From DASPUH01 sp964518505 (lineage in GTDB: Bacteria; Chloroflexota; Limnocylindria; Limnocylindrales; CSP1-4), in assembly GCA_964518505.1 (NCBI GenBank), contig CAZFGT010000008.1:1-62132 (forward strand): a DNA stretch of 62,132 bases, written 5' to 3'. The position numbers and the translations under genes were made by a program. Position 1 is the first letter of the stretch, and each line of letters starts with the position of its first letter. This document shows positions 43,530-50,834 of the stretch, in pieces. Below the pieces are notes generated by a model. It saw only the letters and a program-made list of their open reading frames with translations, had not been told where the DNA came from and searched no databases.

Positions 43530-43752
43530 CTCATTCACCGTGAGTGAACGAATCGGGTCGAAGGCGCGCTGGGAGGGTGCTCCGAGCGCCATCGGTCACG
43601 GTGAGCGAACAGATCCGCGCCGAAGGCGTCCTCGGGCCGTCAGCTGGCCCGCCTCGAGGGCCGATCGTTCGCTGTGAGTGACAGATCCGGGCCCCAAGGC
43701 GCGCGAAGCGCCCGCTCCCGCGCCGATCGTTCACCGTGAGTGACTGATTCCC
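43530..43752 (+). repeat. four-unit repeat array A
   Basis: Four degenerate copies of a unit begin with TTCACYGTGAGTGA-like cores at 43534, 43595, 43668 and 43730, spaced 61, 73 and 62 bp. Each core is followed by a motif like CAGATCCGGGCCGAAGGCG and, after a variable stretch, GGCCGATCG before the next core. The core can fold as TCACT-GTG-AGTGA, and outer GATC and GGGCC/GGCCC parts extend the hairpin in unit 3. The array fills the 277 bp between the zinc-ribbon gene and yihY and contains no gene. Array B is a near-identical arrangement on the opposite strand. Confidence 0.85.
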
Positions 43753-43754
43753 GG

Positions 43755-44633
43755 TCAGCCGTCGGCCGCTGACCCTCGGCGATCGTCGCGTCGCGCCCGG
43801 GCCCACGCCCCACCCACCAGGAAGCACACCGCCAGCAGGTTCAGCCAAACGAGCGCTGCCAGGAACGAGGCGACGACACCAAAGGCCTGCATGCGGTTGA
43901 CGAGGAACGGCGCCAGCACGGCGAAGAACGTCGTGAGGATACTCATGGCCGTGCCGGCCACCACCGCCGGCGGCAGGGCATCCCGGGCGGTCGGCGGCGC
44001 GCTCGGCACGAAGCGGTAGCCGGCGTAGACCAGGGCGACGAACGCCACGATCGCGCCGAGGGGCTCGATGACCGTGGCCAGGAGGACACCCCCGCCCACG
44101 TCGACGAAGCCGGCCGCGACGAGCGGCGTCAGGGTCAGGAACGCCCCCACGACCACCGTGAGGGCGGCCACGGCCACCAGCCCGCGCACGCGCCGATCGA
44201 ACCCGCCGCGTCGCCGCCCGCCCGGCAGGATCATCGACGTCGCCTGGTCGAGCGCCTCGTACATCGAACTGGCGCCCCAGAAGAGGCCGACCAGGCCAAT
44301 GAGGCCGACCGTCAGGCCTTCCCGACCAAGCGCGTCGACGCTCGCCGTCAGCGACTCGTGCAACGGGCCGGGCAGGACCGTCACGAGGGCGTTGATGACG
44401 TCGACGCGGCGGGCCGGATCGCTGATCACGATGCCCGCCAGGCCGGCCGCGAACACGAGAAGGGTCAGGGTGGCGAACATCGTCCGATAGGCCAGCCCCG
44501 CCGCGACGATGGTGCCGCCCGAGGCGCCGAAGTCCGCCCACGCCTGGCGCAGCTCCATGACGAGCCGGCGGCGGAGCAGGGGCCGGGCCAGCCGCGCGAG
44601 CCGATGGCGCTGGGCCCGCAGGAGCTCCTGCAT
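43755..44633 (-). CDS. YihY/virulence factor BrkB family membrane protein
   Basis: This protein has 292 residues with about six transmembrane helices. The family features are the N-terminal helix pair RRRLVMELRQAWADFGASGGTIVAAGLAYRTMFA, FWGASSMYEALDQAT near the middle and AFGVVASFLAALVWLNLLAVCFLVGG at the end. YihY proteins are widespread; a general transport role is suspected but unproven. The ATG at 44633 is chosen; the frame runs on upstream through other genes and is a shadow there. The gene follows the HTH gene by 17 bp, so they may share a transcript. Confidence 0.85.
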   Translation of the reverse strand: MQELLRAQRHRLARLARPLLRRRLVMELRQAWADFGASGGTIVAAGLAYRTMFATLTLLVFAAGLAGIVISDPARRVDVINALVTVLPGPLHESLTASVDALGREGLTVGLIGLVGLFWGASSMYEALDQATSMILPGGRRRGGFDRRVRGLVAVAALTVVVGAFLTLTPLVAAGFVDVGGGVLLATVIEPLGAIVAFVALVYAGYRFVPSAPPTARDALPPAVVAGTAMSILTTFFAVLAPFLVNRMQAFGVVASFLAALVWLNLLAVCFLVGGAWARARRDDRRGSAADG

Positions 44634-44650
44634 GGCGCTCGCGCGCCTGG

Positions 44651-44899
44651 TCAGTCCTCCAGGTCCTGGAACAGGCCGACCATCAGCTGGCTCGCCGGGA
44701 CCGCTCTCCGCCCGCGCGGGCGGAGCATGCTGCGCACCTGCGCCCGCCGCACGAAGATGCGGCGCCCCGGGCGGATGCTCTGCAACCGGCCGGTGCTCGC
44801 CCATCGCCGTAGCGTACTCGTGCTGATCTGGATGTTCGCCGTGGCGAAGATCTCGGCCGCCTCGTTCAGGGTGATCCAGTCGGAGACGGGCCGCGGCAT
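44651..44899 (-). CDS. small helix-turn-helix (excisionase/MerR-like) DNA-binding protein
   Basis: This 82-residue protein contains an HTH_17-type fold: ITLNEAAEIFATANIQISTSTLRRWASTGRLQS, then RPGRRIFVRRAQVRSML. This is the winged helix seen in excisionases and MerR-like repressors. It lacks the C-terminal effector domain, so it is a minimal DNA binder. It lies between yihY and the FmdB gene with gaps of 17 and 3 bp. No integrase or phage gene is near, so an excisionase function is not supported. Confidence 0.8.
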   Translation of the reverse strand: MPRPVSDWITLNEAAEIFATANIQISTSTLRRWASTGRLQSIRPGRRIFVRRAQVRSMLRPRGRRAVPASQLMVGLFQDLED

Positions 44900-44902
44900 C
44901 GG

Positions 44903-45286
44903 TCAGGCCTCTTCCCGGCTGCGTGAACGGCCCGCGGATCGGCGCCCAGACTTGGGGGCCTTCGACGTGTCTGCGCCGGCATCGGTCGAGGCCGGCTTGG
45001 CCGGTGCCTCGTCCTTGGTCCCGCCGTCGCCCGGGGACGCATCCTCGGCACTCGAAGCGCTGTCGCCGGCCGAATTGGACTCGTGGCTGCGGGCGGTCGA
45101 CGCGGTGTGCACGCGAGCGTCCATCTTGGCCCAGCCGGAGCCCTTGAAGTGGATGGCCGGACGGGAGATGACCCGCTGCATCCGGCCGCCACACGCGTCG
45201 CAGCGTTCCGGGCCGGTCGCGTGGACGCCGTGCATCACCTCGATGCGCCGGCCGCACGCCTGGCAGACGTAGTCGTAGAAGGGCAC
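44903..45286 (-). CDS. FmdB-family zinc-ribbon protein
   Basis: This 127-residue protein starts with the FmdB zinc ribbon MPFYDYVCQACGRRIEVMH, CDACGGRMQRVISRPAIHFKGSGW, two CxxC pairs that bind zinc. The family is named for a putative regulator of formamidase genes. The second half is a Ser/Ala/Asp/Arg-rich, probably disordered tail. It sits in a group of zinc-ribbon genes (42105 and 45302), 3 bp before the HTH gene on the same strand. Confidence 0.85.
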   Translation of the reverse strand: MPFYDYVCQACGRRIEVMHGVHATGPERCDACGGRMQRVISRPAIHFKGSGWAKMDARVHTASTARSHESNSAGDSASSAEDASPGDGGTKDEAPAKPASTDAGADTSKAPKSGRRSAGRSRSREEA

Positions 45287-45301
45287 GGGTGGTCGGTCGA
45301 T

Positions 45302-46048
45302 CTAGCCGCGCAGCAGGCGCATGCCGCACTTGGGGCAGTAGAAGGCGCGATCGTGGACGGAGGCGAAGCCACAATGGGCACAGACCAGACCGCCGCGACC
45401 GGCGGCCGGCACGGGCCGGTCGAGCGGCGTCAGGCCGATGGCGTACTGGCTCGCCAGCACGTTCGTCAGCAGGCCCGCCAGGATGCGAGTTGCCTTCCGG
45501 TCGGTGTCGCCCCGCACGCCCTTGCCACCCCAGCCCGCCACGGCGCGCACGATCATGTCGCCGGTCGCCTCATCCCAATGCGACGCGACGCCGCCGACGA
45601 TGGCGTTGTACTCGGGGTAGCCACTCGTGTCGGTCTCGCCGTCGAGCAGCGTCACGACGAAGGTGTCGAACGCCAGGTCGAGCGCCCCGACCGTCTCGAG
45701 GACGCTGATGGCGTGGCGTGCGATGGGCGAGTTGCCGTGATGGGCGTTGATCCACTGCATCGCTTCCGAGGGATGGGTGATGTACGGCGCCGCCTCGGAG
45801 AACTCGACGGGCAGCGGCTCGACGACCTCGATCTCGTTCTGCGTGAGGCCAAGGAGCATGGCGGGCAGCTCCCGGCGGGCGTTGGGGCCCGCCTTCATGC
45901 GCACGCCCTCGCTGGACTTGCCGTGGTAGTTGAGCCGCACGTCGTAGTCCTGGGCGGTGATCTCCTCGGGCGGCGCCTGAGGCGACGTCCCGGGCCGCTT
46001 GGCACCACCGCCGCGCTTCAGGAACTCGAGGGGCACGCTGACCTCCAT
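45302..46048 (-). CDS. unknown protein with C-terminal zinc ribbon
   Basis: This 248-residue protein is not recognised. The middle part (HPSEAMQWINAHHGNSPIARHAISVLETVGALDLAFDTFVVTLLDGE) is helical and followed by GDMIVRAVAGWGGKGVRGDTDRKATRI. It ends with a zinc ribbon of two CxxC pairs, CAHCG and CPKCG. There is no signal peptide or membrane helix. It is 15 bp upstream of the FmdB gene on the same strand, so it probably heads the transcript that includes FmdB, HTH and yihY. Confidence 0.75.
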   Translation of the reverse strand: MEVSVPLEFLKRGGGAKRPGTSPQAPPEEITAQDYDVRLNYHGKSSEGVRMKAGPNARRELPAMLLGLTQNEIEVVEPLPVEFSEAAPYITHPSEAMQWINAHHGNSPIARHAISVLETVGALDLAFDTFVVTLLDGETDTSGYPEYNAIVGGVASHWDEATGDMIVRAVAGWGGKGVRGDTDRKATRILAGLLTNVLASQYAIGLTPLDRPVPAAGRGGLVCAHCGFASVHDRAFYCPKCGMRLLRG

Positions 46049-46120
46049 GTGATCGACGCCGCGCCGACTGGCTCGACGGCGTCCCCCGCATCGTACCAGT
46101 GGCGCTGCACGGGTACGGCA

Positions 46121-46147
46121 CGGGCGCGGCCCATCGGACCGCGCCCG
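46121..46147. terminator. GC hairpin behind the surface-protein gene
   Basis: CGGGCGCGG (46121-46129) pairs perfectly with CCGCGCCCG (46139-46147) across 9 bases. It lies between the stop of the surface protein (46195, minus) and the next minus gene. There is no T tract, so it may be a weak terminator or a processing stop. Confidence 0.4.
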
Positions 46148-46194
46148 CCGTGGTGGCTATGGATCGGGCACCCCGGTGGCGCCCGGATGATGGA

Positions 46195-46890
46195 TCAGCG
46201 GCGGCGGCGGACCCCCGTCCGGGTCCCGAACAGGACGAGGCCACCGGCCCCGAGGCTCAGCAGGACGACAGCCAGGGCCAGCGCGCTGCCGGAGCCGCCC
46301 GGCGTGCTGCCGGTGGTCGTCGCCGGGGGCGTGACGCCGACGCTGCTGGAGGCATCGGCCGAGCCCGTTGGCGTGGCCGAGTCGCTCGGCGTCGACGAGT
46401 CGCTGGGCGAGGCCGACTCGGTCGGTGTCGCCGACTCCGTGGGCGGGGCCGACTCAGTCGGCGGTGTGGAGCTGGTGGGCAGCGCCGAACCGGTCGGCGG
46501 CGCCGACTCGGTGGGCGGAGTCGAATCCGTGGGCGGCGCCGACTCGGTCGGCGGGGCCGTCTCCGTGGGCTCGGCCGAGCCGCTGGGGCACGGCGCAGGC
46601 TTGCCGGTGACGTCGAAGCATCCCGTGTCGCTGGCGCTTGGCGCCTCGGACGCGGTCTCCGACGGCTCCTCGGACGAGGTGGCGCTGGCGCTCGCGGTGT
46701 CGGTGGCCGACTCGCTCGGGCACACCGCGCCGACCGCGCATCCGCTGGGCTGCGCCGAGTCGAGGGGGCTGCGACCGTTGGCTGCCACGGTGGGTGCCAG
46801 CGACATGAGCAGCAGCACGCCCGCAGCGGCTACGGCGAGGAGGGCCGGCCGACCCAGGGTCGGCGACGGTCCGGGACCGTTCGAGTCCAT
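46195..46890 (-). CDS. secreted Ser/Thr/Pro-rich protein with C-terminal membrane anchor
   Basis: This 231-residue surface protein has a signal peptide (hydrophobic about 16-37), a long low-complexity stalk of PPTESA-type hexapeptide repeats (about 104-175) and a C-terminal anchor: hydrophobic helix ALALAVVLLSLGAGGLVLF followed by RTGVRRRR. That is the layout of sortase-attached proteins, but no LPXTG motif precedes the helix, so it may simply be membrane-anchored. Two short Cys-containing segments (SGCAVGAVCPS, GCFDVTGKPAPCP) are the only ordered-looking parts. It is divergent from the Tad-type genes across a 345-bp region with palindromes. Confidence 0.75.
   Translation of the reverse strand: MDSNGPGPSPTLGRPALLAVAAAGVLLLMSLAPTVAANGRSPLDSAQPSGCAVGAVCPSESATDTASASATSSEEPSETASEAPSASDTGCFDVTGKPAPCPSGSAEPTETAPPTESAPPTDSTPPTESAPPTGSALPTSSTPPTESAPPTESATPTESASPSDSSTPSDSATPTGSADASSSVGVTPPATTTGSTPGGSGSALALAVVLLSLGAGGLVLFGTRTGVRRRR
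46356..46580 (-). repeat. tandem 18-bp coding repeats (PPTESA-type)
   Basis: The surface-protein gene contains about a dozen degenerate 18-bp units encoding PPTESA-like hexapeptides. The array also keeps an open frame on the other strand, which is a shadow and not a gene. Confidence 0.75.
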
Positions 46891-46944
46891 CGATCAAGGC
46901 TCCCGATCACGAAGGATGATGACGCCCACAGGTAGCCCATTCGG

Positions 46945-47016
46945 GTCCTATGCGCATAGGACTATAGCGCTATCGGAAGGGCGCACGATACGCACATCTG
47001 CGTACCCGATTGGTAC
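46945..47016. promoter_or_regulatory. 18-bp perfect palindrome and two further inverted repeats
   Basis: In the 345-bp divergent gap (46891-47235): GTCCTATGCGCATAGGAC (46945-46962) is an 18-bp perfect palindrome, followed by ATAGCGCTAT (46964-46973). TACGCA-N4-TGCGTA lies at 46989-47004 and GTACC-N5-GGTAC at 47002-47016. Such a cluster suggests operators for the surface-protein gene and the Tad-type operon. A TTGAGA/TACGAT pair at 47031/47051 has only 14 bp between and is a weak promoter candidate. No gene is seen in this gap. Confidence 0.55.
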
Positions 47017-47235
47017 TTCGGTCGGGGTCGTTGAGATGCCGAGGCGGCCGTACGATGCTCGCCGCATGCAGGGAGCCCCTGCCCGACCCGCCCGTGACGG
47101 TGCTACCCGGCACCGCTGCGGCGGGCCAGAAGGGCTCCGTGTCGCGCCTGAAAGGTCCGCCGCAAGGTAGCCCGGCTTTGATGGCCGAGCCCCCACACGA
47201 CGGGCGACCGCTCTTCTACTACTAAGGACTCATCC

Positions 47236-47919
47236 TTGCGCCACCACCGCCGCCCCTATGGCCTCCTCTGGCGCCGCTCCGACAAGGAGCGCGGCCAGGG
47301 CATCGCCGAGTTCGCCCTCATCTGGCCCATCTTCGTCGTGTGCGTGATGGCCCTCCTCGAATTCGGCGTGGCCTTCAACAACCTGCTGACCATCAACTAC
47401 GCGAGCCGGAACGCAGCCCTCCTGGGCGCCGAGGCCGGCAACAACCAGTGCGCCGACGTGATCATCCTCACTTCGGTCGAGAACGACGTCACCGCCCCGG
47501 CCCAGCACAACCGCATCGCGTCGGTCGCCATCTACTACTCCGACACCAACGGCAACCAGATCGCCGACATCGGCCAGTCGGGCGCCGACACGTGGACCCG
47601 CAGCGGGTCCACGAACTGCACCTATCAAGGCACCACGTACACGGTGCCGTACACGCTCAGCGCCGCGAACACGGGCTACCCCTACTGGGACCGCTGTAAC
47701 CAGATCGACGGCTGCGCGACCCTCAGCATCTGTGGTGCGGGTCAGGCCTCGACCTGCCACAGCACCCTCGACACGATCGGCGTGAAGATCACCTACAACT
47801 ACTCGTTCATCACGCCGCTCAGCAGCGCCATCACGCTGCTGCGCGGCAACGGCAATTTCAACGGCGGCAACTGGACCTTCGTCCAGAGCCAGCAGATGCG
47901 CATGGAGCCGATCCTGTGA
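47236..47919 (+). CDS. TadE-like pseudopilin
   Basis: This 227-residue pilus-assembly protein has a class IVb prepilin-like N-terminus: basic RRSDKERG, then QGIAEF and a hydrophobic helix (IWPIFVVCVMALLEFGVAF). Glu lies at position +5 after the Gly where prepilin peptidase would cut. The ordered C-terminal part is exported and contains several Cys. The TTG at 47236 is supported by AAGGA 7 nt upstream. Its stop overlaps the next start by 4 bp (GTGA), so the two TadE proteins are made together. It heads the Tad-type island. Confidence 0.88.
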   Translation: MRHHRRPYGLLWRRSDKERGQGIAEFALIWPIFVVCVMALLEFGVAFNNLLTINYASRNAALLGAEAGNNQCADVIILTSVENDVTAPAQHNRIASVAIYYSDTNGNQIADIGQSGADTWTRSGSTNCTYQGTTYTVPYTLSAANTGYPYWDRCNQIDGCATLSICGAGQASTCHSTLDTIGVKITYNYSFITPLSSAITLLRGNGNFNGGNWTFVQSQQMRMEPIL

Positions 47920-48596
47920 GCCGCGCCACGGTCTTTGCCGCCTACCGTCGCGGCCGCCGGGAGCGGGGCCAGTCGCTCGTGGAGTTCGCGGTACTCGTGC
48001 CGGTCTTCATGTTGATCCTCATCGGCATGCTCGAGTTCGGCCTGATGTTCAACCACGACCTGACCCTCCAGTACGCCAGTCGCGAGGGCGCCCGCGTCGG
48101 GTCGGCATTGGGCTGCGGCGCCAATAGCAACAGCCCGACCTGCGACTCCGCCCTGCCCTCGCCCCAGGACGTGGACACGTACATCGTGGCCGCGGTCCAG
48201 CGCGTCCTCGAGGCAAGTGGCTCGCCGATCAACATGGCCCAGATCGGGTCCATCACGATCTTCCGCGCGACTGCCACCGGCGGCGTGTACGGCAGCAACA
48301 CCGACACGTGGACGTACAGCAAGGGCAACGGACCCACGGTGAGTGGGCAGAAGCTCGACTTTGTCCGCCAGGGCAGCAACGGATGGGCCGACAGCACCCG
48401 GGTCACGTCCTCCACGGAGACCACCAACTGCGGCTCGGGCCTCAGCACCTGCCCTGACTCTATCGGCATCAAGATCACGTACCAGTACCTGTACGTCACT
48501 CCCCTGGCCGCGGTCATGCGGTTCTTCGGCGGACCCGCCGCCTCGACCCAGAGTCTCAACGACCAGACCGTCATGGCGCTCAACCCCACCAGTTAG
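47916..48596 (+). CDS. second TadE-like pseudopilin
   Basis: This 226-residue protein has the same plan as its neighbour: basic RRGRRERG, then QSLVEF, a hydrophobic helix (AVLVPVFMLILIGMLEFGLMF) and an exported domain. The Glu at +5 is kept. The C-terminal ends of both TadE proteins share GIKITYQYLYVTPLAAV / GVKITYNYSFITPLSSAI, showing they are paralogs. Two different TadE proteins are usual where TadE and TadF act together. It overlaps the first TadE gene by 4 bp and precedes the TadG-like genes. Confidence 0.88.
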   Translation: MSRATVFAAYRRGRRERGQSLVEFAVLVPVFMLILIGMLEFGLMFNHDLTLQYASREGARVGSALGCGANSNSPTCDSALPSPQDVDTYIVAAVQRVLEASGSPINMAQIGSITIFRATATGGVYGSNTDTWTYSKGNGPTVSGQKLDFVRQGSNGWADSTRVTSSTETTNCGSGLSTCPDSIGIKITYQYLYVTPLAAVMRFFGGPAASTQSLNDQTVMALNPTS

Positions 48597-48610
48597 GAGA
48601 CCGATCGGTC

Positions 48611-50266
48611 ATGCCCGGCCAGGACCCCGCCCCCAGCAGGGGACCCGCCAAGCGCTCCCGCGAACGAGGTCAGGTGCTGGCCATCTTCGCCGGCGCCATG
48701 GTGCTCTTCGTCGGCGTCCTGGCGATCGTGGTCGACATCTCGTGGTACTGGTCCAACACCCTGAAGGTGCAGCGCGCCGCCGATGCGGCAGCTCTGGCCG
48801 GCGCTGTGTGGCTTCCTGGTCAGCAGGCCACGGCCTACCAGACGGCCGACAACGAGGCGACCAAGAACGGCTACACGACCGGCGGCGGCATCACCGTCAC
48901 GCCGGTGCAGGACTCCGTCGACCCACACCAGCTCGACGTGACCATCTCCGCCCCGGTCAACACCTTCTTCATGCGCCTCTTCGGCATCACCAAGATCCAG
49001 GCCACGCGCAGCTCCAAGGCCATCTACGTCCTGCCCGTGCCGATGGGCAGCCCCCTCGCGTATTACGGCGTGGGCTGCTTCGTCCTTAAACCACCCGCCA
49101 CGGCGCCGGCCTGTACGCAATCGGCCACGACCAACGGCGACAGCGGCGTCGCCCCACCGGCCGGTCTGGGTGGCGCCCTGTGCGGCGCGGACCTGTGCAG
49201 CCAGGGTGGTTGGGGCGCCATCATCACCAAGGGCGGCAACCAGCAGAATGGCGATGCCTACGCGCCGGCCAACAACGGTGGCTACGCACCGGCCAACAAC
49301 GTCTTGTATGACCCCAACGGCTACTACTACCAGCTCGAGGTGGGTGCGGGCGGCGGCGTCTACATCTTCGACCCCGGCTTTTGCGCCATGGGAGGTAACG
49401 GGTCCGGCGGCACCTACGGCGCCGGTGACCACTGGATCGCGGGAGCGAGCAATCCGGTCTCCACCTACTACACCCTGTTCAACACCAACGGGGCGCCCGG
49501 CCAGAAGCAGATCTGGACCCAGGTCGCCGCCTCGGGCACCCTGTTCGAGAACGAGACCGGGGCGGACACCGCCAACGGGGCGGCGAGCACCGGGGTGAAC
49601 TGCAGTAGCACCGGCGTCAACAACGGGGCCGATAACTACCACGACAGGTGGTGGCAGATGCGCAGTGGCCTGGCGGCCGGGACCTACCAGCTGGAGATCC
49701 AGACGACCAACACCGGTAACGCCGCGATCAACAACAGCACGAATGCGGAGAACATGTGGTCGCTGGCCATCACCGGCGGCGGCGGGCCGCGGGTCTACGG
49801 AGCCGGACGCATGGCCACCTACAACAACCTGAGCGGCGGCCTGCAGAAGTTCTACCTGGCCCAGATCGATCCGACGGTGGGCGCCGGGAAGACCGCCGAG
49901 ATCGACCTGTTCGACCCAGGTGACGTCCAGGGCCCGGCCTTCCTACGCATCCTGAGCCCCGACGGGGGCAGCCAGTCGTACGCGACGTTCAGTTACACGA
50001 GCGACGGCAACTGCACGGGCAGCAGCGACGCGTGCGCGGCCAGCGGCCGCACCCAGATCGAGACCAACAACGGCAGTTCCTCGGGCTTCAACAACACCTG
50101 GCTGCATATCTTCATCCCCCTGCCCGACACCTACGGCAGCGTGGCCACGGGCGGCCTGTGGAACAACGGTTGGTGGCAGATCGAGTACAACGTGGTCGGC
50201 GGCAACGACACCACGACGTGGCAGGTCTCCGTCATCGGCAACCCCGTCCACCTGGTCGTTCCCTGA
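48611..50266 (+). CDS. TadG-like protein 1
   Basis: This 551-residue protein has the Flp pilus-assembly TadG-type N-terminus, RERGQVLAIFAGAMVLFVGVLAIVVDISWYW, with a membrane helix followed by KVQRAADAAALAGAVWLPG. The helix start lacks the Glu+5 of the TadE proteins. A shared FFMRLFGITKIQATRSSKA block follows, then a large Asn/Gly/Thr-rich exported region ending PRVYGAGRMATY, FYLAQIDP, FDPGD and GNPVHLVVP. The exported part resembles secreted beta-sandwich domains. It is the shortest of three paralogs. A perfect GC hairpin follows the stop. Confidence 0.82.
   Translation: MPGQDPAPSRGPAKRSRERGQVLAIFAGAMVLFVGVLAIVVDISWYWSNTLKVQRAADAAALAGAVWLPGQQATAYQTADNEATKNGYTTGGGITVTPVQDSVDPHQLDVTISAPVNTFFMRLFGITKIQATRSSKAIYVLPVPMGSPLAYYGVGCFVLKPPATAPACTQSATTNGDSGVAPPAGLGGALCGADLCSQGGWGAIITKGGNQQNGDAYAPANNGGYAPANNVLYDPNGYYYQLEVGAGGGVYIFDPGFCAMGGNGSGGTYGAGDHWIAGASNPVSTYYTLFNTNGAPGQKQIWTQVAASGTLFENETGADTANGAASTGVNCSSTGVNNGADNYHDRWWQMRSGLAAGTYQLEIQTTNTGNAAINNSTNAENMWSLAITGGGGPRVYGAGRMATYNNLSGGLQKFYLAQIDPTVGAGKTAEIDLFDPGDVQGPAFLRILSPDGGSQSYATFSYTSDGNCTGSSDACAASGRTQIETNNGSSSGFNNTWLHIFIPLPDTYGSVATGGLWNNGWWQIEYNVVGGNDTTTWQVSVIGNPVHLVVP
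48965..49053 (+). repeat. 89-bp segment identical to 51234-51322 (copy 1)
   Basis: Within TadG-like gene 1, coding FFMRLFGITKIQ to PMGSP. All 89 bases match TadG-like gene 2, while neighbouring sequence diverges quickly. The third paralog has several differences in the same block. Confidence 0.85.
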
Positions 50267-50271
50267 CCTCC

Positions 50272-50295
50272 GGCGCGGCCGTCGCCGGCCGCGCC
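50272..50295 (+). terminator. perfect 9-bp GC hairpin after TadG-like gene 1
   Basis: GGCGCGGCC (50272-50280) pairs with GGCCGCGCC (50287-50295) around GTCGCC, 6 bp after the stop codon. No T tract follows. Confidence 0.5.
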
Positions 50296-50383
50296 CCGCT
50301 GAGCCCGAACCTTCCCGCTGAGCCCGCCCTCCCCTGCTCGAGTCACCGCCCGCGCGCGCGGCGCGATTCCCAGCGCAGGTCTG

Positions 50384-50597
50384 TCACTCACAGTGAACGA
50401 TCGGCCCTCGGAGCAGCCGCCCGGCACGCCTTCGGCCCCGATGTGTTCCTCACAGTGAACGATCGGGGCCCGAAGGGGACCATCTGAGGGTCCCGAGCGC
50501 TCCCACGACCCGGATTCGTTCGCTGACAGTGGACGATCGGCCATCGCAGCAGCCGTAGGCACTCCTTGGGCCCGGATCTGTCCACTGACAGTGACAC
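50384..50597 (-). repeat. four-unit repeat array B, inverted relative to array A
   Basis: On the minus strand, cores like TTCACTGTGAGTGA end (plus-strand view) at 50397, 50459, 50533 and 50595, giving spacings of 62, 74 and 62 bp, almost those of array A. Units share CAGATCCGGGCC, GAAGGCG and GGCCGATCG with array A. The array lies in the 568-bp gap between TadG-like genes 1 and 2. Confidence 0.85.
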
Positions 50598-50834
50598 CCG
50601 GTGGGCGGACACCAGGACCCTCGGCAGCCACGGCCCAGGACCTTGGTCCGGTGCGCCTCCGCACGCCCGCAACCCCCGTCGCAAGGTCACGACGCCAACC
50701 TCGTGGGCATCGGGGATGCCGCGCCATCTGACGCGGCGGACCGGTACCAACGGGCCCTATCTAGGACCCACGCCACACGGTTGACTGCGTTTGCGCATCA
50801 CCAGGACCTTTCGACCAGAGGTTGAGCAGCACCC
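50598..50834. other. remaining intergenic spacer ahead of TadG-like gene 2
   Basis: No gene is supported. The end (50805-50819) holds CCTTTCGACCAG, which recurs before TadG-like gene 3. TTGACT at 50779 resembles a -35 box, but no fitting -10 is seen. Confidence 0.4.

Noticed and set aside
43530..43752. CRISPR array
   Set aside because: Repeats are degenerate, only four units, the intervening sequence is itself partly conserved between units and between the two arrays, and no cas gene is present.
44651..44899. Phage excisionase
   Set aside because: The fold fits, but no integrase, attachment site or phage gene is near, so only a small HTH protein is claimed.
45083..47170. Long plus-strand reading frame of 695 residues
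   Set aside because: It crosses three real minus-strand genes, and its Val-Gly-Ala-Asp-Ser repeats are the complement of the PPTESA coding repeats. It is a high-GC shadow.
47057..47235. c-di-GMP class I riboswitch
   Set aside because: The expected GGACGCAAAGCC- and GGTAGCCGGG-type motifs are not present in the right order.
43530..50597. Composite transposon bounded by inverted arrays
   Set aside because: No transposase, integrase or target-site duplication is visible, and the genes between are ordinary cellular types. Only the inverted arrangement is kept as a finding.
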